NCBI RefSeq assembly: GCF_000308435.1
Contig: NZ_BAFR01000199.1
Location: forward strand, 1-64,000
Direction: 5' to 3'
Length of the DNA stretch: 64,000 nt
Origin: Nocardia araoensis NBRC 100135
Lineage (GTDB): Bacteria; Actinomycetota; Actinomycetes; Mycobacteriales; Mycobacteriaceae
The notes beneath the pieces are model-generated. The model made no database searches. It saw only the letters and a list, made by a program, of their open reading frames with translations, and was not told where the DNA came from. The translations under genes were made by a program, and so were the position numbers. Of the stretch, positions 16,710-25,704 are shown one piece after another; position 1 is the stretch's first letter, and each line of letters starts with the position of its first letter.

Positions 16710-17330
16710 ATGGCCGGTCGTCGTGAGGAGTCCTCAGCGGAAAGTCGTCGTCGCCTGCTCGCGGCGGCCACGGAGTTGGTCGCGGAGGTAGGTCCCCGTG
16801 GCACCTCGGTGCAGGCTGTTGCCGAACGCGCGGGCATCAGCCGTGGGTCTATTGCGTGGCACTTCGGCTCAAAAGACGGTCTGATCGTGGAGGTGGTGAA
16901 GGATGCTTTCGCCGCCGCGCTCGACCAATACCGCAAGCGCATTGGCAAGGTGGGCACGATTACGCTGGGTACGCTCATCGACGCGCATCTCGCCGTCATG
17001 ACCTCACACAGCGGCCGGGTGTTCGCGACTGTACTGCCCGAGGTAATGCTCGCACCCGGACCAATCCGCGACGCCTACATCGCTGGTTACGAGAATAGTC
17101 GCCGCTTCTGGGTTGACGCACTCAGTGAAATCCTCTCGGGCACGCCGGGTATGCCGGACCCAGGGCCCCTGTCCGATGTGCTGTTCGGCAGTACCATCGG
17201 TATCAATGTGATGCACCGTTTGGAGGACTCCATTGACCCCATAGGAGGGTTGGGTTCGTTGCAGCGGATCTTCGACCTGGCCGTGGCACATTCCCGGACG
17301 AAGGCCGAACGCCCGGCCGAATCGGGATGA
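16710..17330 (+). CDS. TetR-family transcriptional regulator
   Basis: 206 residues. The HTH is clear: SRRRLLAAATELVAEVGPRG, TSVQAVAERAGISRGSIAWH, FGSKDGLIVEVV. The C-terminal domain resembles those of regulators with a TetR_C tail (GRVFATVLPEVMLAPGPIRD). It stands alone: transposase remnant before it and about 630 bp without a gene after it. Its target may lie elsewhere or may have been lost with the deletions around it. Confidence 0.9.
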   Translation: MAGRREESSAESRRRLLAAATELVAEVGPRGTSVQAVAERAGISRGSIAWHFGSKDGLIVEVVKDAFAAALDQYRKRIGKVGTITLGTLIDAHLAVMTSHSGRVFATVLPEVMLAPGPIRDAYIAGYENSRRFWVDALSEILSGTPGMPDPGPLSDVLFGSTIGINVMHRLEDSIDPIGGLGSLQRIFDLAVAHSRTKAERPAESG

Positions 17331-17960
17331 CCCGAGATGCGAATGCCCGCGGCCGAAAGGCGGCGGGAAACCGCGCGACCGTAACGACCGGACTTCTGCC
17401 GATGGCCGTGGACAACCGGCATCGCTGTCGCGAGACAATCGAATGTCCTTTGCCACCGGAAGGTTCCGTGACTTACACCACTCCGACTCGGCCGGTCGGT
17501 GTAGCGACTGCGCTCCCTGCCCTGGCACCGTTCGCCCGCACCGCGACCCGGCTGGACCCGCGCCCCGGAAATCCCTTGCCGCAGGACAGTTCGGTCGGCG
17601 GCCCGCTGCTGTAGCCGGTACCCGAGCCGTGGCCGCACTGCGACGGTCCCACACATTGGACGGACTTAACCCGGCCGTATCCCCAGCGAACGTGCGACTG
17701 GTACGAGGGTTCCGTGCTGCTCCATCCGTCAAGAGCATGACTGCGCAGGAACGGGATGCCTACGACAGCATTCATCCTCCGCGGGAGGCTGCGATCACGA
17801 GACCATCGGTCTCTCAACAGTATTCCGAGACACTCTCTGTAGGAATGGGGGCAGCTCGCACTGCCACTAATGTTCGCGATGCCGACTGCCATCGAGGTAG
17901 GTTTCACGCCTAGAGCGCTTCGATCGACACATCCAGCCCAGAGCCGCAGGGAGCAACGTC
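17331..17960. other. Stretch without a recognised gene
   Basis: Several open frames run through the region on both strands because of GC content, but none has a domain, a sensible hydrophobicity pattern or a ribosome site. It probably contains the promoter of the membrane-protein gene at 17961. Confidence 0.45.
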
Positions 17961-18557
17961 ATGACTTGGCAGCATCGCCGTCGATCACGGTTGGTAGGTG
18001 CGCCACTCAATGTGCTGGCGATACTGGGTGGTGCCGGGCACAACTGGTTCGAGCGATGGGCTGGCGTCGGGATGGCTCTGGAGCCGTGGCTGGGTCGGCG
18101 AGCCAGCAACTTCCTGTGGGCGATTGTGCCTGTGCATCTAGTACACAGATGTGATCGCCAAGGGCACGGCGACGAGGCTGTTCTGGCATTCAACGCGGGT
18201 GTGTCGGTGGCCACGGTGGCCGTTCATTTCGTCGACTGGCCGTGGTCACGCCGGCTCGGCGTTGTCCCGTGGCTGCAAGAAGCGGAAGGTATGGAGCCTC
18301 GCTTGCTGCCGGCCTACAACACGGTCCTGTTGATGTGGGGGATCAGCAGTGCTGGTGCCATACTCGTGGAGACTCGACGTAGCGATTTGAAATATGTCAT
18401 CGCCGGGCTGCTCACCTTCCCATTGCAACTCGCCTCAGCGCGGCACCACTTCGTGTGGGCGCAGAGCCATGTTTTTCGCGCGGAACGACAGCCAGTAGAG
18501 GGTCGAGTCCAGGGGCTTTGTGCAGGAGGGGCGGTTACCGCTGATCCGGTTGGTTAG
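17961..18557 (+). CDS. Unknown integral membrane protein, C-terminus replaced by IS DNA
   Basis: The first 165 residues look like a real multi-helix membrane protein: LVGAPLNVLAILGGAGHNWF, ASNFLWAIVPVHLVH, AVLAFNAGVSVATVAVHFVD, LPAYNTVLLMWGISSAGAIL, YVIAGLLTFPLQLASARHHF. I do not recognise the family. The last 30 or so residues are polar, unlike a membrane tail, and run into an IS256 remnant on the other strand, so the natural end was probably lost. Start ATG 17961 follows a GGGAGCAACGTC stretch. It may or may not still be functional. Confidence 0.5.
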   Translation: MTWQHRRRSRLVGAPLNVLAILGGAGHNWFERWAGVGMALEPWLGRRASNFLWAIVPVHLVHRCDRQGHGDEAVLAFNAGVSVATVAVHFVDWPWSRRLGVVPWLQEAEGMEPRLLPAYNTVLLMWGISSAGAILVETRRSDLKYVIAGLLTFPLQLASARHHFVWAQSHVFRAERQPVEGRVQGLCAGGAVTADPVG

Positions 18558-18765
18558 GTGGTGAGGGTTGGGTTGGTGTGGGTGGCGCTGCGAGATCGGG
18601 CCAGGACGTCCAGGCCGAGATAGCCGCGGCCCTCGATCCATTGGTCGTGTTGTTCGGCGAGCACGGCGGCGAGGAGGCGGATGATCGCGTTGCGGTCGGG
18701 CACGATGCCGACGACGTCAGTGCGGCAGCGGATCTCTTTGTTCAATCGTTCTTGATCGAAGCATC
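18554..18765 (-). pseudogene. IS256-family (Mutator) transposase C-terminal remnant
   Basis: The minus strand reads QERLNKEIRCRTDVVGIVPD, RNAIIRLLAAVLAEQHDQW and GRGYLGLDVLARSR, the conserved end of IS256-type transposases. Only about the last 70 residues remain; the DDE domain is gone. Its downstream side overlaps the tail of the membrane-protein frame at 17961-18557, which it seems to have truncated. Confidence 0.85.
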
Positions 18766-18776
18766 CTCGAGGGCAT

Positions 18777-18807
18777 GAGGGGGCAGGCCCGGTGGGCCTG
18801 CCCCCTC
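18777..18807. terminator. Terminator of the solute-uptake ABC operon
   Basis: Perfect 14-bp stem (18777-18790 with 18794-18807) and a 3-base loop, 25 bp beyond the stop of the substrate-binding protein gene on the minus strand. It also separates that operon from the IS256 scar. Confidence 0.75.
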
Positions 18808-18831
18808 GTCACGAACTTGTGCGACGAGGCG

Positions 18832-20091
18832 TCAGTGCGGCGCGAGCGCACTCATCAGTTGCGCCGCGGTGGCCTCATCGATGCAGGTCGGCTTGCCGCC
18901 GTTGTCGGAGTGGAAGCCGCCGCTCTTGATATTGCCGGTGAAGTAGCACAGCGGCAGTCCCGGCCTGCCCTCCGGGAAGTTGAGCGGGGGCGCGATTCCG
19001 CCGAGTGTCTCGTCATGCAGGGCGCGCAGGCCCTTGATCACATCGGCACCGGTCGAGGTCGGGGACAGGTTCACGGCCTTAGCCGCTGCCAAGAACAGCT
19101 GGCCACCCGCCCATGGGAAGAACAGGGGCGAGCTGAAATCGGGGCTGTCCTGCAGACCATTGGTGTACCTGGCGATCGCGTCACGGAAGGCTTTCACGCC
19201 CGGATTCGATGTGTCGGTGTAAAGCGCGTTGGTACCCGCGAAGACACTGCCGTCGAAATTCGGATCCCGCTGCCAGCTCTTCTCGAGTGCGGTGCCGGAG
19301 GGAATCTGGGTCGGCTTGTAGCCTTGCTCCGCGCACGAGCGCGCTATGCGGGAAATGACATCGACACCGACGCCGGAGAAGACGGCATCAACTCCCTTGT
19401 TTTTGAATGCGATACAGGGAGCGATGTAATTGGGAGCGGTTGACGCGATCTTTTCAGACGCGAACCCCAGCCCGGCCTGCCGGGCCATCGGTTCCAGAAG
19501 CTGCGGCAACTGCTCGCAAATCGGGGTCTCGGCGCAGTAGTTGACACCGAGGGTCTTCGCATCCGCCTTCTTGGCCACTGCCACCTCGCCGAGCATGAGC
19601 ACCGGCAGGGTGGTGCCGGAGGCGAAGAAGTTGGGGTCGGTCACGAACGGGGCGTCGATGGACTGCCCGCCGACCACTGGAATGCCCTTCTCGCCGACGT
19701 AGCTCGCCCAACTCGAACTCACCAGACTCATCTGGCCGACGATCGCCTGCACTTTGTCCTGCTCAACCAGTTTCTTCGCATTCGCCAGTGCTGTTGCCGG
19801 GTTCTGCCCGTCATCGTAGACGACCAGCTTGACCGGATGGCCGTTGATACCTCCATTGTCGTTCACCGACGAGGCCCAGGCTTGGAGCACGTCGATACTG
19901 TGGCCGAGAGACCCTGCGAGCGGCCCGGTGCAACTACACAGCGACCCGATGACGATCGGATCGCCCTTCAGCCCGCCGTCGGACACCTTTCCCGCCGATG
20001 ACGTACTGTCCGAATGTGCCGAGCACGAGGCAAGCGCGAGGGCCGCCACGACCCCCAGCGCGCCCATGCACAGCGACCATGCTTTCTTCAT
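18832..20091 (-). CDS. ABC-transporter substrate-binding lipoprotein (branched-chain amino-acid type)
   Basis: 419 residues from ATG 20091 (MKKAWSLCMGALG). A lipoprotein signal ends in LASC with Cys23 as the lipid-modified residue. The mature protein is a type I periplasmic-binding fold of the LivJ/urea/amide group: PIVIGSLCSCTGPLAGSLG, VNDNGGINGHPVKLVVYDDG, AKKLVEQDKVQAIVGQ. Actual ligand is unknown; this family also takes up aromatic acids, amides and other carbonyl compounds. It is the last gene of a minus-strand operon after the fused permease/ATPase and the second ATPase, and is followed by a strong hairpin. Confidence 0.92.
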   Translation of the reverse strand: MKKAWSLCMGALGVVAALALASCSAHSDSTSSAGKVSDGGLKGDPIVIGSLCSCTGPLAGSLGHSIDVLQAWASSVNDNGGINGHPVKLVVYDDGQNPATALANAKKLVEQDKVQAIVGQMSLVSSSWASYVGEKGIPVVGGQSIDAPFVTDPNFFASGTTLPVLMLGEVAVAKKADAKTLGVNYCAETPICEQLPQLLEPMARQAGLGFASEKIASTAPNYIAPCIAFKNKGVDAVFSGVGVDVISRIARSCAEQGYKPTQIPSGTALEKSWQRDPNFDGSVFAGTNALYTDTSNPGVKAFRDAIARYTNGLQDSPDFSSPLFFPWAGGQLFLAAAKAVNLSPTSTGADVIKGLRALHDETLGGIAPPLNFPEGRPGLPLCYFTGNIKSGGFHSDNGGKPTCIDEATAAQLMSALAPH

Positions 20092-20207
20092 TGTCGACTC
20101 CACTGCGGCTGCCCGATGATGTTTACGCCCACGTCCTGGCGCCGCTCCCAGGAAGGGTGTCCCGCCGTCCGCGACGGCAAGCCTGTTCGAGGCCGAGGCG
20201 AGGTGGC

Positions 20208-20951
20208 TCACGGGTTGTGTCCCTCGAAGCTCGTGCTCTCGTATTGAATTCCGAGATACTTGTCCAGCACCTCGTCCCGGCGTATTGCCGAAGCCGGCCC
20301 GGAGAATGCGACAGCACCCCGGTTGAGCAGTACAACGTCGTCGGCGACGGCCAATGCGCGGTCGACATACTGTTCGACCAGCAGAATCGCGGCACCCGTT
20401 GCGCGCAAATCGTTCACCGCCTCGAATATCTCGTCCACGACCAGCGGTGCGAGACCCATGGAAACTTCGTCGATGAGAACGATCGTGGGTGAGGCGAGCC
20501 ACGCGCGGGCCAACGACAACATCTGTTGCTGGCCTCCGGACAACGAGCCCGCCCGCTGGTTCAGCGTCGACCGCAGTGCCGGGAAGATATCGAGTACGGC
20601 GTCAGCTGCGGAGCGGCGCCGCCACGGTGGCGTCAGCAGGCGGAGGTTCTCCCCTACCGTCAAGCCCGCGAACACCCCGCGGCCCTCCGGGATCAGGCAG
20701 AGCCCCGCCCGGGCTCGGCGGGCCGGGCGCGACCGGGTCGTGTCGGCACCATCCAGTGCGACCGTGCCCGATCGGACTGGCAGCAGCCCGACCGCTACCC
20801 GCAGCAGCGTGGTTTTGCCTGCGCCGTTCGGCCCGAGCAGGGATACCACCGAGCCGCGCGGTACGGTCAGATCGACACGGTGCAGGACGATCGTTGATCC
20901 GTAACCCGCTGTGACCGAGCTCAATTCGAGTGCCGGAGTAGTGAGCGTCAT
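20208..20951 (-). CDS. livF: ABC-transporter ATPase, LivF type
   Basis: 247 residues from ATG 20951, four bases overlapping the end of the fused gene upstream. Motifs: Walker A LLGPNGAGKTTL, signature LSGGQQQMLSLARAW, Walker B TIVLIDEVSMGLAP, and the LivF-like end IFEAVNDLRATGAAILLVEQ. It is the second ATPase of a branched-chain-type uptake system, working with the LivG-like domain fused to the permeases. The gene name indicates the type, not proof of leucine transport. Confidence 0.9.
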   Translation of the reverse strand: MTLTTPALELSSVTAGYGSTIVLHRVDLTVPRGSVVSLLGPNGAGKTTLLRVAVGLLPVRSGTVALDGADTTRSRPARRARAGLCLIPEGRGVFAGLTVGENLRLLTPPWRRRSAADAVLDIFPALRSTLNQRAGSLSGGQQQMLSLARAWLASPTIVLIDEVSMGLAPLVVDEIFEAVNDLRATGAAILLVEQYVDRALAVADDVVLLNRGAVAFSGPASAIRRDEVLDKYLGIQYESTSFEGHNP

Positions 20952-23638
20952 GCTACCGGCTCCTCGATGCGGCGCCTGCCGTCGTCCGGTACCCCTAGGT
21001 AGGCGTGCTGGACAATCTCGGATTCCCGCACCTGCGCGGGCGTCCCGCGGAATATCGGCCGCCCGAAGTCGAGCACGAAGATCTCCTCGCACAGTTCGAG
21101 CACGAGCGACATGTCGTGTTCGACGAGCAGGACGCCGACACCGCGTTGGGCGACGACCGTGCGCAGGATGCGCCCGAATCGGGCAGTCTCCGCACGATCC
21201 AGGCCAGAACTCGGCTCATCCAGCAGCAGGATCCGATACGGTCCCGCGAGACAGCGGGCGAGTTCGACGAGTCTGCGCTGTCCCGTGGACAGCGAACCGA
21301 CGCGACTGTGCGCGATCGAGTCGATATCGCACAACACCATGGCTGCCCACGCCGCGGCGTGCACTCGGCGGCTGTGCCCCCATGCGGGAAGGACGTGTGC
21401 CAGCGGGTTGGCAGCGGCCAACGGACCTTCCGCTCCCATCGCGACGTTCTCGTAAACCGTGAGCGAGTTCAGCAGCTCCGTCCTCTGGAAGGTACGGCCC
21501 AGACCCAGTCGAGCCCGGCGCGCAGTCGATGATCGAGTGATCTCGCGTTCACCCAACCGGATTTCACCGGCCTGTATCTCGACCAAGCCGGTGCAGGCGT
21601 CGAACGTCGTGGTTTTGCCTGCGCCGTTGGGGCCGATCAGCCCGGTGATGCGGCCGGTGGCCACGTCGAATGAGAAGCCGTCGACCGCGACGACACCTCC
21701 GAAACGGACGGTGAGATCGCGAACCCTCAGGACTGCGGGTGGCACGGTCCCCAACGGCGCGGTCGAAGGGATTGTCATCCGGGGCTCGTCCCGGCCGAGA
21801 ATACGGTCTAGACGCCGCCGGACCGTGGCCGGAATCCGCAGCCGATCAGCCGTGACGGCGACAACGACCGCAAGAGCGCCGAAGACGAGTTGCAGCCGGA
21901 GTGCGACTTCGTTACCGGTGAGGTAAGACGGCACTATGACGAGTGCGGCCGCGGCCAGCAGCGCATACCACGGTTCGCGACCGATCATGATGACGATGAC
22001 CGTGAAGTAGATGACGGACTGCAGCGGCTGATAACTGTCCGCCGAAACTGTGGTCTGAGCCATCCCGGCGAGCGCACCGCCCAGCGCCGCGAGAAACGCC
22101 GAGATACAGAAGACGATCACGCTCGTGATTTCGACAGTGACGCCGCTGGTGCCCAGCGCCGAGGGCGAATCGGCGAGACCGCGGAGCAGCCGGCCGAGCC
22201 TGCTGTTGTGCAGCACCACCATGGCGGCCGTCACGACGATCGTCACGGCGAGCACGAGCCGATGGAACGCCGAATCCGAGTCGAGCCCGAACGCGTGGGG
22301 ACGGGGCATCTTCAAGCCGAGACCGCTGGTGCCGAACATGTAGTCCTCGGCGTAGAACATCACTTGCAGCACGACGCCGAATCCGAAGGTCGCCAGTGCC
22401 AGGTACAGGCCGCCCAATCGAATAGCGGGTATCGACAGCACCGCGCCGATAGGCACCACCACGAGCCCAGCCGCGAGGAGCGCAACCAGCCACGGCAGAT
22501 GCCGATCAACAGCGAAGTGCGAGAAGGCGCTGGCGCCGATCGCGGCAAACGCGACGTGACAGAGCGAAATCTGCCCGGAGGTGCGGACCAGCAGTCCGAG
22601 CGACAAGAAGACGATCACCATCGCGAGCCCAACCGTCCAGTCGGTTAGATGAAGTCGTGCGAATTCCGGTGCCAGCCAGAGGATTACCAACACCACTACA
22701 CCGCCGGTCAACCGCAGCACCGACGGCGCGGTCCACGCTGATCGGACCCGAGCAGCGCCTCGGTCGCGCTCTTCGGGACGGCGTCGCGGCAGAAACAGCA
22801 ACACCACGAAAAGAGTCAGGAACGGCAACGCAGCGGACACTCCCGACAACAGTCCGGTCGTGAAGTAGTGAGTCGCCACCGAGGCGAGCACTCCGATGAG
22901 GAGCCCACCCCCGAAACTGCCGGGCAAGCTGGTGAACCGGCCGATAGCGGCAGCCCCGAACGCTTGGAGGACCAACAAAGTCAAGTGCATCGGGTTGAGC
23001 GGCAACAAAGGTGCGAACAGCACGCCGGATAAGGCCGCCAGGCTCGTTCCCACGCACCAGGCCCAGCGACGCGTCGATATCGGGCTGGTTCCCGCCATAT
23101 CGAGCAGGTCCGCGTTCTCGACGACCGCACGCATCGCGATACCCCTCCGAGAGAACCGCAGCGCCACCGAAAGCGCGCCGGTCACAACCACCGCAGCGAG
23201 AAACGTCGTCACCGCGGACCACTGGACCTGCACACCCGCGATGATGAACCCGCCCTCCGGCAGGAATATCGGAACTACTCGCGTCGTCTTCTGACCGTAG
23301 AGAAGAGTTGCGCCCGCTTCGATGAAGAGCAATATTCCGACCGTAGCGGCGATGCGCAGCGCCAGTGCCGACCGGCCGACCGACCGCGCCAGCAGCTCGA
23401 GCAGGAACCCCAGAGCCGGACCGACGCCGAAAACACAGATCGCCGCCGCAATCGGCCACGCCACGCCATTGGTGACATGCAACGTGTAGAAGGCAAATGC
23501 CGATACCGCCGCCATCGCCCCGTGCGCGAAATTGAACAATCCGGATGTCCTGTAGGTCAGTACCAGACCGACCGCAGCCAACCCGTACACCGAGCCGGAA
23601 ACGATTCCCGCTATAAGGAACGGCAACAGATCTGCCAC
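20948..23638 (-). CDS. Fused LivH-LivM-LivG transporter protein
   Basis: One 896-residue frame contains three normally separate subunits. Residues 1 to about 290 are a LivH permease (MADLLPFLIAGIVSGSVYGL, TYRTSGLFNFAHGAMAA). About 305-600 is a LivM permease (GLLVRTSGQISLCHVAFAAI, RLGGLYLALATFGFGVVLQV). About 630-890 is a LivG ATPase (LIGPNGAGKTTTFDACTGL, LSTGQRRLVELARC, LLLDEPSSGLD). There are no stops or frame changes between domains, so the protein is made as one chain. The second ATPase and the lipoprotein follow. Fusion would fix a 1:1:1 ratio of the two channels and one motor. Confidence 0.92.
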   Translation of the reverse strand: MADLLPFLIAGIVSGSVYGLAAVGLVLTYRTSGLFNFAHGAMAAVSAFAFYTLHVTNGVAWPIAAAICVFGVGPALGFLLELLARSVGRSALALRIAATVGILLFIEAGATLLYGQKTTRVVPIFLPEGGFIIAGVQVQWSAVTTFLAAVVVTGALSVALRFSRRGIAMRAVVENADLLDMAGTSPISTRRWAWCVGTSLAALSGVLFAPLLPLNPMHLTLLVLQAFGAAAIGRFTSLPGSFGGGLLIGVLASVATHYFTTGLLSGVSAALPFLTLFVVLLFLPRRRPEERDRGAARVRSAWTAPSVLRLTGGVVVLVILWLAPEFARLHLTDWTVGLAMVIVFLSLGLLVRTSGQISLCHVAFAAIGASAFSHFAVDRHLPWLVALLAAGLVVVPIGAVLSIPAIRLGGLYLALATFGFGVVLQVMFYAEDYMFGTSGLGLKMPRPHAFGLDSDSAFHRLVLAVTIVVTAAMVVLHNSRLGRLLRGLADSPSALGTSGVTVEITSVIVFCISAFLAALGGALAGMAQTTVSADSYQPLQSVIYFTVIVIMIGREPWYALLAAAALVIVPSYLTGNEVALRLQLVFGALAVVVAVTADRLRIPATVRRRLDRILGRDEPRMTIPSTAPLGTVPPAVLRVRDLTVRFGGVVAVDGFSFDVATGRITGLIGPNGAGKTTTFDACTGLVEIQAGEIRLGEREITRSSTARRARLGLGRTFQRTELLNSLTVYENVAMGAEGPLAAANPLAHVLPAWGHSRRVHAAAWAAMVLCDIDSIAHSRVGSLSTGQRRLVELARCLAGPYRILLLDEPSSGLDRAETARFGRILRTVVAQRGVGVLLVEHDMSLVLELCEEIFVLDFGRPIFRGTPAQVRESEIVQHAYLGVPDDGRRRIEEPVA

Positions 23639-24052
23639 AACTCACTCCATGTTTCGATCGAAAGCCGTGTAGTACTCGAAGAGTGTCGATCGCCGACACC
23701 TACCGGATCACCGGAAAACGCAGCCTCTGCCTATTAACGAAAGCTTTGAAAGCGCATGGACATAATCGTTACCGCTCCGCTCACATCACAGCCCCTGGGC
23801 CAAGCCCCCTGGCTGGATTCGCCTCCGTGGAAAATGCGGATGCCAATGCCGCGGTGGCGGATTCATCGGCGCAGTCACGCGGTGTTGTAGGCCTCGTCCG
23901 CGTGCAACGTGGCAAGCTTGCGTCGTCGCGGACCAGTCGATCAAGCGATATCCCGCTCATCGAGGACGGCGGGAGGTAGGCGCCGCCAGGCCGGCCCCGG
24001 TCCAGACAGTGAACCGGCGATGCCCACGCGCTACCTCCTGTGCCAGATCGTT
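23639..24052. other. Upstream region of the ABC operon, no gene seen
   Basis: About 400 bp with no recognised gene. It should hold the promoter of the fused transporter gene on the minus strand; no clear operator palindrome was found. Confidence 0.4.
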
Positions 24053-24328
24053 CTAGCCACCGATGAGTTCCGCCAGGCGAGTCCACGCCAGGTGGATTCG
24101 TGGATCGTCAACGGCCTCGAGAGTCGTCAGCAGGTGATCCGCGTGAACATAGGTGGATGCTATTCGGTCGATGACCTGACCGAGGGTCTCGGTATGCAGG
24201 GTGCAGCCGTAGCGGTGCTGCGGCATCCGGTGTTCGATCCAGCAACCGTGGGCCGGCCGGCCGGCCAGTCCGCCCGGTCGCCGCTTCCGGAAATTCCGCG
24301 GTGTTTCGCCACAACGCGCCTTGCACAA
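24053..24328 (-). pseudogene. AraC-regulator tail joined to an unknown C-terminal frame
   Basis: A 91-codon frame begins with CKARCGETPRNFRKRR, the last helix of an AraC DNA-binding domain, nearly identical to KARYGETPRDFRKRR of the intact AraC gene at 29193-30167. The remainder (TLGQVIDRIASTYVHADHLL, DDPRIHLAWTRLAELIGG) is unrelated and not recognised, though it looks protein-like. Start signals are absent. I read it as a fusion of two gene fragments, in inverted orientation to the intact AraC copy. Confidence 0.55.
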
Positions 24329-24330
24329 CC

Positions 24331-25692
24331 TCAGTCAGTTCTCTTCTCGAGCGTCATCAAGAGTGACCGTGGCGTGTGTGTGGTTCTGGCGACGGCGTCG
24401 ATCGTCGCGCCCGGCTGGGCACGCAGGCGCCAACGCGCGGCAATCGTTGCCAGGGCCAATGTTGCCTCCACCACCGCGAAGACCTCACCGATGCATTTGC
24501 GTGGCCCGGTACCGAACTGCAGCACTGCCCCACGGGGGATGTCTGCGACCCGTTCCGGTGACCATCGGTCGGGATCGAAGGTGTTCGGATCCTGGAACAA
24601 TCGCGGGTCACGGTGCACCACATACGGACTGAACATCACCGAGCTACCTGCCGGGATACGATAATCGACAAGGTCGACATCCTCGATCGCGGACCTGGTG
24701 AGTATCCAGGCCGGAGTGTAGTAGCGCAACGCCTCGGTTACCACTTGGGCGGTGTAGGGCAACTGCCGGAGGTCGGCGTACTCGGCGGCCCGGCCGTTGA
24801 GCACCTCATCCACTTCCGCGAACAATCGCGCCTCGATGTGCGGGTGTCGGCTCAGTGTATAAAATATCCATGTCAGTGTGGTGGCGGTGGTTTCCGACCC
24901 GGCAACGAGAATGGCTGTCACTTGATCATGAACCTCGTAATCCGAAAGCGTATCTCCGGATTCACCGTCCTCTGCCTCGAGAAGCATGCTCAGCAAGTCG
25001 TTACGTGAAATACATCCGCCGCGGTAGTCCGCGATCACCTCGTCCACCATCGAGTGCAGTCGCGCCACGCTAGCCGCCCATTCCCGGTTGCGGGGCAGTG
25101 GGAGCTTGTTCAGCAGCGACAAGGGAGTAACCATCCGCTGATACATAAGATCGAATACGCGCGGCATCGTGTGCACAATGAAATCAACCAGATCCTTGCC
25201 GGGTTCGGCGGAGATCAGGCTCTTGGCGGCAACCGCGATCGTGAGTGTGGCCATTTCGATCCGGATATCGACGGTATCGCCGGGACGCCAGGTGGCCGTT
25301 CGCTCGAGGATCTGCTCCTGCATGATTTCGGCGTACTCGGCAATGCGCTCACGCCTGAAAGCCGGTTGCATGAGCCGGCGTTGCCGCCTGTGGGTTCCGC
25401 CTTCGGCACTGATCAAGCCATCACGGATCAGAGCGCGTGCTACGGAGATGTGATCGCCTTTGTAGAAATGACTCTGTTCGGTTACGAGGACACTGCGGAT
25501 CGCTTCTACGGAGTTGAGCACATAGACTCGCCGTGGGCCGAGTTTGATCTGGACGACATCGCCGTGATCACGGAGCGACTCGAAGAAACTCAGTGGATCG
25601 CTGTGCATCCGCAAGGCGTGTCCCAGGAAAGGAAGTCCTGAGGGCGCGACGGGAATTACCGCTGCGTCGGCTGCGCTATCGGTCTTGTTCAT
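24331..25692 (-). CDS. Cytochrome P450, terpenoid-oxygenase-like (CYP183 type)
   Basis: 453 residues from ATG 25692 (a GTG at 25701 is possible). All P450 hallmarks are present: I-helix AGSETTATTLTW, ExxR as EALR, PERF-like FDPDRWSPER, and haem loop FGTGPRKCIGE with the Cys ligand. N-terminal PSGLPFLGHALRMHSDPLSF and the overall layout resemble pentalenene-oxygenase-type enzymes, which oxidise sesquiterpenes, so the substrate may be terpenoid; that is inference. No terpene synthase is in the window. It is 12 bp downstream of a second P450 gene, so they are one unit. Confidence 0.88.
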   Translation of the reverse strand: MNKTDSAADAAVIPVAPSGLPFLGHALRMHSDPLSFFESLRDHGDVVQIKLGPRRVYVLNSVEAIRSVLVTEQSHFYKGDHISVARALIRDGLISAEGGTHRRQRRLMQPAFRRERIAEYAEIMQEQILERTATWRPGDTVDIRIEMATLTIAVAAKSLISAEPGKDLVDFIVHTMPRVFDLMYQRMVTPLSLLNKLPLPRNREWAASVARLHSMVDEVIADYRGGCISRNDLLSMLLEAEDGESGDTLSDYEVHDQVTAILVAGSETTATTLTWIFYTLSRHPHIEARLFAEVDEVLNGRAAEYADLRQLPYTAQVVTEALRYYTPAWILTRSAIEDVDLVDYRIPAGSSVMFSPYVVHRDPRLFQDPNTFDPDRWSPERVADIPRGAVLQFGTGPRKCIGEVFAVVEATLALATIAARWRLRAQPGATIDAVARTTHTPRSLLMTLEKRTD

Positions 25693-25704
25693 CAGGTTCA
25701 CCTT

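Noticed and set aside
18832..20502. 556-codon version of the substrate-binding protein
   Set aside because: The extra 137 codons overlap the ATPase gene and would bury the lipoprotein signal.
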